Shown: piece by piece, positions 56,666 to 64,000 of the stretch
Layout: every line of letters starts with the position of its first letter
How positions within the stretch are numbered: the stretch's first letter is position 1
Assembly (NCBI GenBank): GCA_046295215.1
Contig: JBKBNP010000025.1
Coordinates: 1 to 64,000, forward strand
Length of the DNA stretch: 64,000 bases
Direction of reading: 5' to 3'
From: Szabonella sp046295215
GTDB taxonomy: Bacteria; Pseudomonadota; Alphaproteobacteria; Rhodobacterales; Rhodobacteraceae
Made by a program: the position numbers and the translations under genes
Notes under the pieces: model-generated
The model's input: only the letters and a program-made list of their open reading frames with translations
Told to the model about the DNA's origin: nothing
Databases searched by the model: none

Positions 56666-57541
56666 TCAGTTCAAAAGCCCCGCATGGCGCATCGCGGCGT
56701 CGATCTTCGCCTTCGTGCCTTCGGTCAGCCCCACCAGCGGCAGGCGCACCTCCTCCGAACACAGCCCCAGCCGCGACATGCCGTATTTCGCCCCCGCAAG
56801 CCCCGGCTCGATGAAGATCGCCTCGTGCAGCGGCATCAGCCGGTCCTGATGGTCGAGTGCCCGGGCATAATCCCCCGCCAGCGTCGCCTCCTGAAATTCG
56901 GCGCACAGCCGCGGCGCCACATTGGCGGTGACCGAAATGCAGCCCACCCCGCCATGGGCGTTGAACCCCAGCGCGGTCGCATCCTCGCCCGACAACTGGA
57001 TGAACTCGGGGCCGCAGGTGAGGCGCTGCTGGCTCACCCGCTCCAGCTTGCCGGTTGCATCCTTGACGCCGACGATCCGGGGCAGTTTGGCCAAGACGCC
57101 CATCGTCTCAGGCGTCATGTCAACGACCGACCGGCCCGGAATGTTGTAGATGATGATCGGCAGGGCGCAGCAATCGTGCAGCGCGGTGAAATGCGCGATC
57201 AGCCCGGCCTGCGTGGGCTTGTTGTAATAGGGCGTCACGACAAGGGCGGCATCCGCCCCCACACGTTCGGCGTGGCGGATCAGGCGGATGCCCTCGACCG
57301 TGTTGTTGGACCCGGCCCCGGCGATCACCGGGATGCGGCCGGCCGCGGCCTTCACGACCTCTTCCACCACCGTCTCATGTTCCTCGTGGCTCAGCGTCGG
57401 GCTTTCGCCTGTGGTGCCAACCGGCACGATGCCATGGCTGCCCTCGGCGACATGCCAGTCCACGAGTTTCTTCAGCGTCTCCAGATCCAGTTCGCCGTTC
57501 CTGAACGGCGTCACCAGGGCAGGCATCGACCCTCTGATCAT
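56666..57541 (-). CDS. dapA: 4-hydroxy-tetrahydrodipicolinate synthase
   Basis: 291 aa from ATG at 57541, nine bases after GAGGAG; the two in-frame ATGs further upstream have poorer spacing. It condenses pyruvate with aspartate semialdehyde in lysine and diaminopimelate synthesis. Catalytic elements are intact: GTTGESPTL near 42-50, YYNKPTQAGL near 106, the tyrosine in YNIPGRS near 132, the Schiff-base lysine in VGVKDATG near 160, and GGVGCISVTANVAP near 185. It is monocistronic and divergent from the lytic transglycosylase gene. Confidence 0.95.
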   Translation of the reverse strand: MIRGSMPALVTPFRNGELDLETLKKLVDWHVAEGSHGIVPVGTTGESPTLSHEEHETVVEEVVKAAAGRIPVIAGAGSNNTVEGIRLIRHAERVGADAALVVTPYYNKPTQAGLIAHFTALHDCCALPIIIYNIPGRSVVDMTPETMGVLAKLPRIVGVKDATGKLERVSQQRLTCGPEFIQLSGEDATALGFNAHGGVGCISVTANVAPRLCAEFQEATLAGDYARALDHQDRLMPLHEAIFIEPGLAGAKYGMSRLGLCSEEVRLPLVGLTEGTKAKIDAAMRHAGLLN

Positions 57542-57716
57542 GGCACGCATCTCCTCTGACATCGGGCGCCCGCTGTTCGAGTCGCCCTTCCGGTTACATC
57601 GGGCCTTCTATCCTTCGGCCCTGCGCTTGCCAAGCAGGGGAAAAGCGCGCGGGACGGGAGGCGTCTGGCGCGGATGTGAGTTGCGGCCATCCCGGCCCGA
57701 TGGCAGGTTGCGCCGC

Positions 57717-59681
57717 ATGACACATCACCGTTCTTTCCGCCGCCTCATCCTGCCGGTCCTGCCGCTCGTCATGCTGGCCGGGATTGCGTTTCTGTCCTTC
57801 ATCCAGCCGCTGCGCGCCGATCCTGCCGTAATGCGCGCGGCGCTCGAGGCCGTCGCCGCCCGCGACTGGGACCGCGCGCGCAGCCTTGCGCCCGCCGGGG
57901 TCGGGCGCGACGTGGTCGAATGGCACCGGCTGCGCGCGGGCGAGGGGTTGCTGGGGGATTTCGAGGATTTCCTGCGTCGCCGCGCCGACTGGCCGGGCAT
58001 GGATTACCTGCGCCAGCAGGGCGAGGCCGCCGTTGCGCGCTCCACCAGTCCCGAACGGGTTCTGGCCTTCTTCGGGCAGGGTCAGGCGGCCACCGCCGAG
58101 GGCGCGATGGCCCATATCCGCGCGCTGCAGGCCCTGGGCCGGGCCGATGAGGCCGCAGGCGCGGCGCGGCGCGCCTGGGTCGGCCTGCGGCTGACAGCGG
58201 CCGATGAGGCCGCGCTGATGGCTCTTGCAGGGCCCGCGCTTTCCCTTGCGCATGAGGCGCGTGCCGATGCGGCGCTCTGGGCCGGACGGGTGTCGGAGGC
58301 GGAGCGGATGCTGCCAAGACTGTCGCCCGGCTGGCAGGCGCTGGCGCGGGCACGCATGGCGCTGCGCGCCGATGCCGAGGGGGTGAACGCGCTGATCGCT
58401 GCGGTTCCCGCTGCGCTGCGCGATGATCCGGGGCTGGCCTATGAACGCTTCACCTGGCGGATGCGCAAGGGGCTCTGGGACGGCGCGCTGGAGATGCTGA
58501 CGCAACGTTCGGCCAGCGCCACCGGGCTGGGCCTTCCCGAGGAATGGGGGCGGCGGCGGATCCAGCTCGTGCGGCAGCTTCTGTCGGACAACCGGCCCCG
58601 CGACGCGCTGCGCGCAGCCGCACCGCATCATCAGACATCGGGGGCCAGCTATGCGGATCTGGAGTTTCTGGCCGGGTGGATCGCGCTGCGGCATCTCAAT
58701 GATCCCGACCGCGCGCTGACCCATTTCCGGCACTTGCGCACCGGCGTTTCCACCCCGATCAGCCTGTCGCGCGCGCATTACTGGGAAGGCAGGTCACTGG
58801 AAGCCGCAGGCAGGGCCGATGCCGCAAACGCCGCCTGGCGGGAAGGCGCGAAACACCAGACTGCCTATTACGGGCTTCTGTCGGCGGAACGGCTTGGACT
58901 TTCGCTGGATCCGGCGCTGGTCACGGACGGTCGCCGGACCGACTGGCGGCAGGCGGGCTTCGTGCAAGGGTCGGTAATGCAGGCCGCGCGGCTGTTGCTG
59001 GCAGCCGGGGATCGCGGACAGGCGCGGCGCTTCCTGCTGCATCTGGCCGAAAGCCTCGATGCGCGCGGGCTGGAGGCCCTGGGCGACTACGCGCTGGAGG
59101 CGGGGGAGCCGAATTTCGCCGTGCTGATCGGCAAGCAGGCGGCGGGGCGCGGGATCATCCTGCCCCGCGCCTATTTCCCGGTGCCCGATCTGGTGCCCGA
59201 TGGCCTGCCGGTCAGCCGGGCACTGGCCCTGTCCATCGCGCGGCGGGAAAGCGAGTTCGCGGTGGATGTGCGCAGCCCGGCAGGCGCGCTGGGGCTGATG
59301 CAGGTGATGCCGGGCACGGCGAAACTGATGGCCGACAAGCTGGGCCTGCCGCATTCGGTGCCGCGCCTGACCACCGATCCGCCCTTCAACGTGCGTCTGG
59401 GGGCCGCCTATCTGGCGCAACTGGTCGAGGAGTTCGGGCCTGCCATCACGCTCGTTGCCGCGGGCTACAACGCAGGCCCGGGCCGCCCGCGCCGCTGGAT
59501 CACCGAATTCGGCGACCCGAGGCAGGCTTCGGTCGATGTGGTGGACTGGGTGGAGACGGTCCCCTTTGCCGAAACGCGGACCTATGTGATGCGGGTGGTC
59601 GAATCGCTGGTGATCTACCGCGCCAAGCTGCGCGGCAGTCCGGGTCCGGTGCGGGTGACGGCGGAACTGACGGGGCGCTGA
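57717..59681 (+). CDS. Soluble lytic murein transglycosylase
   Basis: 654 aa from ATG at 57717; the open frame upstream is antisense to dapA. Residues about 10-33 are a signal or anchor segment (LILPVLPLVMLAGIAFLSFI). A long alpha-helical solenoid (about 40-480), with SHYWEGRSL-type repeats, precedes the SLT catalytic domain. The catalytic glutamate is E511 in ARRESEF; GALGLMQVMPGTAKLMADKL and AGYNAGPGRPRRW complete the signature. It cleaves peptidoglycan with formation of 1,6-anhydromuropeptides in the periplasm. The overall layout matches E. coli Slt70. Confidence 0.92.
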   Translation: MTHHRSFRRLILPVLPLVMLAGIAFLSFIQPLRADPAVMRAALEAVAARDWDRARSLAPAGVGRDVVEWHRLRAGEGLLGDFEDFLRRRADWPGMDYLRQQGEAAVARSTSPERVLAFFGQGQAATAEGAMAHIRALQALGRADEAAGAARRAWVGLRLTAADEAALMALAGPALSLAHEARADAALWAGRVSEAERMLPRLSPGWQALARARMALRADAEGVNALIAAVPAALRDDPGLAYERFTWRMRKGLWDGALEMLTQRSASATGLGLPEEWGRRRIQLVRQLLSDNRPRDALRAAAPHHQTSGASYADLEFLAGWIALRHLNDPDRALTHFRHLRTGVSTPISLSRAHYWEGRSLEAAGRADAANAAWREGAKHQTAYYGLLSAERLGLSLDPALVTDGRRTDWRQAGFVQGSVMQAARLLLAAGDRGQARRFLLHLAESLDARGLEALGDYALEAGEPNFAVLIGKQAAGRGIILPRAYFPVPDLVPDGLPVSRALALSIARRESEFAVDVRSPAGALGLMQVMPGTAKLMADKLGLPHSVPRLTTDPPFNVRLGAAYLAQLVEEFGPAITLVAAGYNAGPGRPRRWITEFGDPRQASVDVVDWVETVPFAETRTYVMRVVESLVIYRAKLRGSPGPVRVTAELTGR

Positions 59682-59691
59682 GGCGGGGGCG

Positions 59692-59770
59692 AAAGGGGGG
59701 CTGTCTGCCCCCCTTGGACCGGCGAGGCCGGTCCTCACCCCCCGAGGATATTTCCGGACAGAAAAAGGGG
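59692..59770. repeat. Modular palindromic intergenic repeat, copy F
   Basis: AAAGGGGGGCTGTCTGCCCC and a hairpin GGACCGGC-gag-GCCGGTCC, followed by CCCCCCGAGGATATTTCC and GGACAGAAAAAGGGG. The hairpin stem differs from copy A at several positions on both arms while pairing is kept. It lies between two same-strand genes (transglycosylase and def). Confidence 0.75.
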
Positions 59771-59831
59771 CGCGATTTTCGGCGCTGTGCAAGGATTGCG
59801 CGAAGGCCGGGCTTGGCTTACATCGGCGGGC

Positions 59832-60353
59832 ATGAAACGTGCCATCCTGATCCATCCCGACCCGCGTCTGAAGAAAGCCTGCGATCCCGTCGAGGGCGTG
59901 CCCACCGAGATCGGCAAGCTGGCCGAGGACATGCTGGAAACCATGTATGACGCGCCGGGCATCGGACTGGCCGCGCCGCAGGTCGGCGTGATGAAACGGC
60001 TCCTGGTCATGGATTGCGTGAAAGACCCCGAAAAGCCGCCACGCCCCATCGTGCTGATCAACCCCGAAATCACCTGGGCTTCGGAGGATCTGAACCAGTA
60101 TGAGGAGGGGTGTCTCTCGATCCCCGATCAATATGCGCCGGTGACGCGCCCGGCAAAGGTGCGCGTGGGCTGGACAGGGCTGGACGGCGCGCGGGCGGAG
60201 GAGGAGTTCGAAGGCCTCTGGGCAACCTGCGTGCAGCACGAGATCGACCATCTGGATGGCAAGCTGTTCATCGACTATCTGGGGCCGCTCAAGCGCCAGA
60301 TGATTACCCGCAAGATGGAAAAGCTCAAACGCGATCTGGCGCGGCGCGGCTGA
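59832..60353 (+). CDS. def: Peptide deformylase (first of three tandem)
   Basis: 173 aa from ATG at 59832. It removes the formyl group from nascent proteins. All three motifs are intact: GIGLAAPQ (43-50), EGCLS with metal ligand C94, and QHEIDHLDG with H136, E137 and H140. Length and the C-terminal helix (RKMEKLKRDLARRG) fit the main housekeeping deformylase. Its TGA overlaps the ATG of the second copy by one base. fmt lies 1.4 kb downstream, completing the formylation cycle. Confidence 0.96.
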   Translation: MKRAILIHPDPRLKKACDPVEGVPTEIGKLAEDMLETMYDAPGIGLAAPQVGVMKRLLVMDCVKDPEKPPRPIVLINPEITWASEDLNQYEEGCLSIPDQYAPVTRPAKVRVGWTGLDGARAEEEFEGLWATCVQHEIDHLDGKLFIDYLGPLKRQMITRKMEKLKRDLARRG

Positions 60354-60877
60354 TGGCGACCCCGGCATTGCGCCCGATCCGGCATTGGCCCGACCCGGTG
60401 CTGTCAGCGCCCTGCGCCGAGATCGCGCCGGGGGAGCCGGGCGTGTTCCTGCTGGCCAATGACATGCTGCGCGCGATGTATGCAGCGAATGGCCGGGGCC
60501 TTGCCGCGCCGCAGGTTGGCGTCACCAAACGCTTGTTTGTCATGGACGAGACGTGGAAAACGGGCACCGCCACGCCGCGCATCTTCATCAACCCGGTGGT
60601 GCGGGATCCGTCAGCCGACCGGGTGACGGGGCCAGAGGGATGCCTGTCCATCCCGGGGATCACCGTGCAGGTCAGCCGCGCAGCGGAGGTGACGCTGGAA
60701 TGGACCAACCTTTTCGGAACGCGCCACAGCGCGCGAATGACAGGCTTTGCCGCGATCTGCGCCCAGCATGAGGTGGACCATCTGGACGGGATCGTGACCT
60801 TTGACCGCCTTTCGCCGGAGGCGCGGGCCGCCGCCGAACGGGACTATGCCGACATGTCCCCGGAGGCCGGAGGATGA
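60353..60877 (+). CDS. def: Peptide deformylase (second of three tandem)
   Basis: 174 aa, translationally coupled to the first copy by TGATG. Motifs are intact: GRGLAAPQ (47-54), EGCLS with C97, and QHEVDHLDG with H139, E140 and H143. It lacks the basic C-terminal helix of the first copy, so its substrate range or ribosome docking may differ. It overlaps the third copy by 4 bp. Confidence 0.92.
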   Translation: MATPALRPIRHWPDPVLSAPCAEIAPGEPGVFLLANDMLRAMYAANGRGLAAPQVGVTKRLFVMDETWKTGTATPRIFINPVVRDPSADRVTGPEGCLSIPGITVQVSRAAEVTLEWTNLFGTRHSARMTGFAAICAQHEVDHLDGIVTFDRLSPEARAAAERDYADMSPEAGG

Positions 60878-61371
60878 CCGTGCGGCGCTGCATTCCATGG
60901 CCCGATGCGCGCCTGCGCACCCCCGCCGCCGCGGTGGAGCATATCGACGACAGTATCCGCGCGATCTGGACGGATATGGTGGACACGATGGAGGCGATGC
61001 CGGGCTATGGCCTTGCCGCCCCGCAGATCGGGGTGATGCTGCGCCTTGCGGTGGTGGATTGTTCGGTCGAACGCGGGCAGGCCGTGCTGATGGCCAACCC
61101 GGAGGTGCTGCACGCCTCGGGCCAGATGCGGGAGCATGAGGAAGCCTCGCCCAACCTGCCGGGCGTGTCCGCCAAGATCCGCCGCCCGCGTGCGGTGACA
61201 GTGCGGTTTCTCAATGTGGCAGGCGATGTGGAGGAGCGCGATTTCGTGCATCTCTGGGCGACATCCGTGCAGCATCAGATCGACCATCTGGCGGGGCGGA
61301 TGTATTTCGACCGGCTGGGGAAGGTGAAGCGCGACATGCTGATCCGGCGCGCGCGCAAGGCGGCGGTCTGA
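60874..61371 (+). CDS. Peptide deformylase-like protein with lost active-site residues (third of three)
   Basis: 165 aa, coupled to the second copy by ATGA. The fold is clear, with GYGLAAPQ at 44-51, but the EGCLS motif is EASPN (cysteine ligand replaced by S92) and HExxH is HQIDH (catalytic glutamate replaced by Q135). A conventional Fe/Ni deformylase needs both residues, so this is probably inactive as a deformylase. The frame is intact and the basic C-terminal helix (KVKRDMLIRRARKAAV) resembles that of the first copy, which points to a kept non-catalytic or changed role, perhaps at the ribosome. Confidence 0.85.
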   Translation: MTVRRCIPWPDARLRTPAAAVEHIDDSIRAIWTDMVDTMEAMPGYGLAAPQIGVMLRLAVVDCSVERGQAVLMANPEVLHASGQMREHEEASPNLPGVSAKIRRPRAVTVRFLNVAGDVEERDFVHLWATSVQHQIDHLAGRMYFDRLGKVKRDMLIRRARKAAV

Positions 61372-61374
61372 AGT

Positions 61375-61617
61375 TCAGCGCCGCGCGCGCGATCCGGCCA
61401 GCCATCCCAGTCCGGTCAGAAGCAGGACCACGAAGAGCGGCCCGAGGACGAAGGCCAGCAGATCCTCGCCCCGAAACTCTCAGGGCGCCTCGAGCCGGCA
61501 GTTGCCGTGGGGACTGCCGAAGGCGCAGGCGAGGCCCTGCACCCAGACATAGCCCCAGACCCAGGCCGCCGTTGCAAGCCCGGCCAGCACATAGAGCGCA
61601 ACTGACATCCATCTCAT
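61375..61617 (-). pseudogene. Small two-helix membrane protein interrupted by an in-frame TGA
   Basis: From ATG at 61617 the frame encodes 45 residues (one helix, VALYVLAGLATAAWVWGYVW, then a CAFGSPHGNCRLEAP loop) and reaches TGA at 61480-61482. The same frame then continues for 34 codons (EFRGEDLLAFVLGPLFVVLL, a second helix, and a basic end RARR) to TGA at 61375. The two parts read as one 80-residue membrane protein in which a codon, plausibly TGG, became TGA. A sequencing error or programmed read-through are alternatives; no selenocysteine element was recognised. I do not know its family. It overlaps no other gene and converges on the third def gene. Confidence 0.6.
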
Positions 61618-61730
61618 GCTTGATCCCCTCTGGCGGGCGTGGCTAGGTGCGGGCAAAAGTGACGCGACAGGCAGCGGCTGGCAAGCCCGGACGGACCTGC
61701 GCGGGGAAAAGCCGGAAGGATACGAGGCAG

Positions 61731-62627
61731 ATGCGCGTGATCTTCATGGGGACGCCGGAGTTTTCGGTGCCGGTGCTGGAGGCGGTTGCTGCGGCGCATG
61801 AGGTGATGGCCGTCTATTGCCAGCCGCCGCGCCCCGCCGGACGCGGCAAGAAGGACCGCGCCTCGCCGGTGCAGGCGCGGGCAGAGGCGCTGGGGCTGGA
61901 GGTGCGGCATCCGCTGTCGCTGCGCGATCCGGTCGCGCAGGCGGAGGTTGCCGCCCTTGATGCGGATGTGGCGGTGGTGGTGGCCTATGGGCTGATCCTG
62001 CCGCAGGCGGTGCTGGAGGCGCCTCGCCTTGGTTGCCTCAACATCCATGCGAGCCTTCTGCCACGCTGGCGCGGGGCGGCGCCGATCCACCGCGCCATTC
62101 TGGCAGGCGATGCGGAAACCGGCATCTGCATCATGCGGATGGAGGCGGGGCTCGATACCGGGCCGGTCCTACTGCGCGAGGCAACCCCGATCGGCACGGA
62201 GGAAACGACGGCGGATCTGCATGACCGGCTGTCTGCCATGGGGGCAGGGCTGATCGTTGCGGCGCTGGAGCGGTTGCCCGAACTGGTGGCTGAACCGCAG
62301 CCCACCGATGGCGTGACCTATGCCGCCAAGATCGACAAGGCCGAGGCGCGGGTGGACTGGACGCGCCCGGCGGTCGAACTGGACCGCCAGATCCGGGGCC
62401 TGTCACCTTTTCCCGGGGCCTGGTGCGAGATGGGCGGGGAGCGGGTGAAACTGCTTCGCTCCCGTCTGGCGGAGGGATCAGGGGCGGCGGGCGAGGTGCT
62501 GGGCGGGCTGCGCATCGCCTGCGGGACGGGAGCGGTCGAGATCACGCTGGCGCAGCGCGAAGGCAAGCGACCGATGGATGCGGAGGAGTTTCTGCGCGGC
62601 GTCCGGATGCCCGAAACGCTCGGGTGA
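61731..62627 (+). CDS. fmt: Methionyl-tRNA formyltransferase
   Basis: 298 aa from ATG at 61731 after GGAAGGATACGAGGCAG. It formylates initiator Met-tRNA with 10-formyl-tetrahydrofolate. Active-site residues are in place: N104 and H106 in LNIHASLLPRWRGAAPIH, and the aspartate in MRMEAGLDTGPVLL near 142. The N-terminal VIFMGTPEFSVPVLEAV and the C-terminal OB-fold (YAAKIDKAEARVDW) are typical. It lies downstream of the three deformylase genes, as is common. Confidence 0.96.
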   Translation: MRVIFMGTPEFSVPVLEAVAAAHEVMAVYCQPPRPAGRGKKDRASPVQARAEALGLEVRHPLSLRDPVAQAEVAALDADVAVVVAYGLILPQAVLEAPRLGCLNIHASLLPRWRGAAPIHRAILAGDAETGICIMRMEAGLDTGPVLLREATPIGTEETTADLHDRLSAMGAGLIVAALERLPELVAEPQPTDGVTYAAKIDKAEARVDWTRPAVELDRQIRGLSPFPGAWCEMGGERVKLLRSRLAEGSGAAGEVLGGLRIACGTGAVEITLAQREGKRPMDAEEFLRGVRMPETLG

Positions 62628-62748
62628 CAGATCGCCGGGATGCGGCGGTGGGATGACATATCGGGCAGGGATGCAGCCTCTTGATTGACCCGGAGGTGCG
62701 GCTGGGGCAGGCTCTCGGCTTGGGCGTCATCGCAGCGGGGAGCATTCC

Positions 62749-62991
62749 ATGCCGATCATCGCACTTGTGATCATCGGGGCAGCGGCGGGGTTTCTGGCCA
62801 CACGCCTGATGCGGCTGAACACCGACATTCCCACGACGATCTTCATCGGGATTGCAGGGGCGTTGATCGGGGGATTGATCCTGCGGTTCCTGTTGGTGCT
62901 GACGGGCTGGGCCGCCGGGATTGTCGGCGCGGTGCTGGGGGCGATGCTGCTGATCGCCCTCTGGCGCAAATTCATGTCCGGGGGCGAATAG
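62749..62991 (+). CDS. GlsB/YeaQ/YmgE-like small membrane protein
   Basis: 80 aa with GGGGAGCATTCC before ATG. Three hydrophobic segments: residues 2-17 (IIALVIIGAAAGFLAT), 30-48 (TIFIGIAGALIGGLILRF) and 50-72. The glycine-rich GIAGALIGGLI and GIVGAVLGAMLLIALWRKF segments are those of the YeaQ/transglycosylase-associated family, linked to stress in other bacteria. No catalytic residues are expected despite the old family name. Confidence 0.75.
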   Translation: MPIIALVIIGAAAGFLATRLMRLNTDIPTTIFIGIAGALIGGLILRFLLVLTGWAAGIVGAVLGAMLLIALWRKFMSGGE

Positions 62992-63049
62992 TCCGGACAT
63001 CAGGCTTGTGCCCCGGATCGGGGCAAGCCTGGGGGCCGATGCCCGTCTT

Positions 63050-63128
63050 TCTTTTGCAAAAATAGGGGGGCGATGACCCCCGTCGCGTTCCGCGACTCCC
63101 CCCGGGATATTTGCAAACAGATGAAGGC
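63050..63128. repeat. Modular palindromic intergenic repeat, copy G (divergent)
   Basis: TTTTGCAAAAATAGGGGGG, GACCCCC, a hairpin GTCGCG-ttc-CGCGAC, then TCCCCCCGGGATATTTGCAA. The order of modules is that of copies A, B and F, but hairpin and flanks have diverged. It lies between the convergent YeaQ-like and thioesterase genes. Confidence 0.62.
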
Positions 63129-63134
63129 AGGGCG

Positions 63135-63674
63135 TCAGGTCTCGTCCCGCCCGGGGGGCCAGGGGCGGGTTGCATCGGCGGCGATCCAGCCCTGAACCCA
63201 GGATGGCAGCGGCGGGCTGTCAACGGCCTGGCCAAGGGCGTTCAGCACCTCTGACGGGGCCACGATCCCGGCCTTGGAAGTGACGGCCGAGCGGATGAGC
63301 ATATGGGAGGTGCAGTCATCCTCTTTCCACATGCTCTGGTCCATGTAGAAGAACCGGTGATCCCAACCGATGCAGCGCGAGCGCATTTCCACCACATCGA
63401 ACATCCGCACACGGCGGCGGTAGCGCAGCGAATTGCCCGCGACCGTCATGCCCCATTTGTTTGCTTTCAGCACCCTGTGCAGGCCGACCCTTTCGCCCAG
63501 CGGCAGGCGGCCCAGGTCATAGATCGTCAGCGTGCGACCGTTGTTCAACTCCATCCAGGGGTCGATGTCCAGCGGCCAGCAGCGGTGATGGCTTACATGG
63601 GTGCCGAGGATCGGCAGCCGCGGGGCGTTGCGGAACTTCCACAACTGATGGGCCATGCGGAGATAGGGATACAT
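63135..63674 (-). CDS. Hotdog-fold acyl-CoA thioesterase-like protein
   Basis: 179 aa from ATG at 63674 with AAAAGGAG upstream. WPLDIDPWMELNNGRTLTIY near 35-54 is the 4HBT-type active-site loop, with the N/D-x-M-x-x-N-x-x pattern of thioesterase family members that keep an asparagine or aspartate in the motif. RRRVRMFDVVEMRSRCIGWD and HMLIRSAVTSKAGIVAPSEV complete the hotdog fold. Hydrolysis of an acyl-CoA is likely; the acyl chain is unknown. Confidence 0.78.
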   Translation of the reverse strand: MYPYLRMAHQLWKFRNAPRLPILGTHVSHHRCWPLDIDPWMELNNGRTLTIYDLGRLPLGERVGLHRVLKANKWGMTVAGNSLRYRRRVRMFDVVEMRSRCIGWDHRFFYMDQSMWKEDDCTSHMLIRSAVTSKAGIVAPSEVLNALGQAVDSPPLPSWVQGWIAADATRPWPPGRDET

Positions 63675-63804
63675 GCGCGCACTCCTTTTGCGCCTGTCGA
63701 TGCCGCGCCGCAGCAGGCGCGTCAAGGGAAACGCTGCGGAAGCTGTTGCCCTTTCGGGGGGGGCAGGCTATCCCTCCCCTACCATTGGTGGACCGGAGCC
63801 GCGC

Positions 63805-64000
63805 ATGACCTCTTTGTTGCAGATATTGCTGCTGATCCTCGATGTGGCGCAATTCATCATCATTGCTCATATCATCATGTCCTGGCTGATCAATTTTCAG
63901 GTGCTGAATCTGCGCCAGCCGATCGTGGCGCAGATCTGGTTCGGGCTGAACCGGATTCTGGAACCGGTCTACGGTCGCGTGCGGGCGGTGCTGCCGCAGA
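63805..64000 (+). CDS. YggT-family membrane protein, N-terminal fragment
   Basis: The first 65 codons are present; the gene runs off the window. LLQILLLILDVAQFIIIAHI forms the first helix, and SWLINFQVLNLRQPIVAQIW followed by LNRILEPVYGRVRAVLPQ is the YggT repeat signature. YggT proteins are small inner-membrane proteins, in E. coli linked to osmotic tolerance and in other bacteria to division. It is divergent from the thioesterase gene. Confidence 0.9.
   Translation, partial: MTSLLQILLLILDVAQFIIIAHIIMSWLINFQVLNLRQPIVAQIWFGLNRILEPVYGRVRAVLPQ

Noticed and set aside
61480..61482. TGA read as selenocysteine
   Set aside because: No SECIS-like structure was recognised, the protein is a small membrane protein unlike known selenoproteins, and a Trp-to-stop change is simpler.
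1..64000. CRISPR arrays, transposases, phage genes, tRNA or rRNA genes
   Set aside because: No regularly spaced direct repeats, insertion-sequence ends, integrase-like proteins or tRNA/rRNA signatures were seen; the XRE regulator stands alone and is not taken as phage evidence.

Overview
The window is high-GC DNA from an alphaproteobacterium, almost certainly a member of the Rhodobacteraceae (Rhodobacter/Paracoccus/roseobacter type). The reasons are the gene content (ccoGHIS with FnrL-type boxes, pyrE-dnaB linkage, hps/suy sulfonate genes, tripartite tricarboxylate transport) and intergenic repeats carrying the motif GAGGATATTTCCGGACAG. I saw no rRNA, tRNA, CRISPR array, transposase or phage gene. 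The first and last genes (pyrE, a YggT-family gene) are cut by the window edges.

Layout. 1-1.9 kb: pyrE end and dnaB. 2-6.9 kb: two large divergent polysaccharide-type glycosyltransferase genes, one fused to an alpha/beta-hydrolase-like domain. 6.9-10 kb: quinone oxidoreductase, XRE regulator, hisN, gloA. 10.1-12.4 kb: a SLAM-type outer-membrane protein with its probable TbpB-like surface lipoprotein. 12.6-15.1 kb: thyA-folA, a DUF2177 membrane protein, an ArsC/Spx-like protein and a cold-shock protein. 15.3-17.8 kb: a bufferin (copper-binding RiPP) operon, bufA-bufB-bufC-doxX. 18-25.3 kb: thrS, map, a CinA-like/GNAT/OmpA operon, a LysR regulator and an EF-hand protein. 25.3-31.7 kb: fadH and ccoGHIS (cbb3 oxidase assembly).

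32-45.5 kb is the most striking region: a catabolic island for C3 sulfonates. The left arm (comC-suyA-suyB-suyZ with a divergent GntR regulator) encodes sulfolactate dehydrogenase, (R)-sulfolactate sulfo-lyase and a sulfite/sulfate exporter. The right arm is controlled by a LacI regulator with a consensus operator. It encodes an SsuABC/TauABC-like ABC importer, HpsN (DHPS to sulfolactate), a DegT-family PLP aminotransferase, an SDR and a medium-chain dehydrogenase. Together they could import 2,3-dihydroxypropanesulfonate and, if the aminotransferase takes part, its amino analogue cysteinolate, and convert them to pyruvate plus sulfite.

45.5-64 kb: two EamA transporters, the two halves of MnmC as separate divergent genes, manC, a TctABC importer with a DapA-like lyase, a Gfo/Idh/MocA oxidoreductase and a GntR regulator, then dapA, a lytic transglycosylase, three tandem peptide-deformylase genes (the third with active-site residues lost), a small membrane-protein gene interrupted by TGA, fmt, a YeaQ-like protein, a thioesterase and the YggT fragment.

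A family of modular palindromic repeats sits mostly between convergent genes. Several copies keep a central hairpin while changing its sequence.
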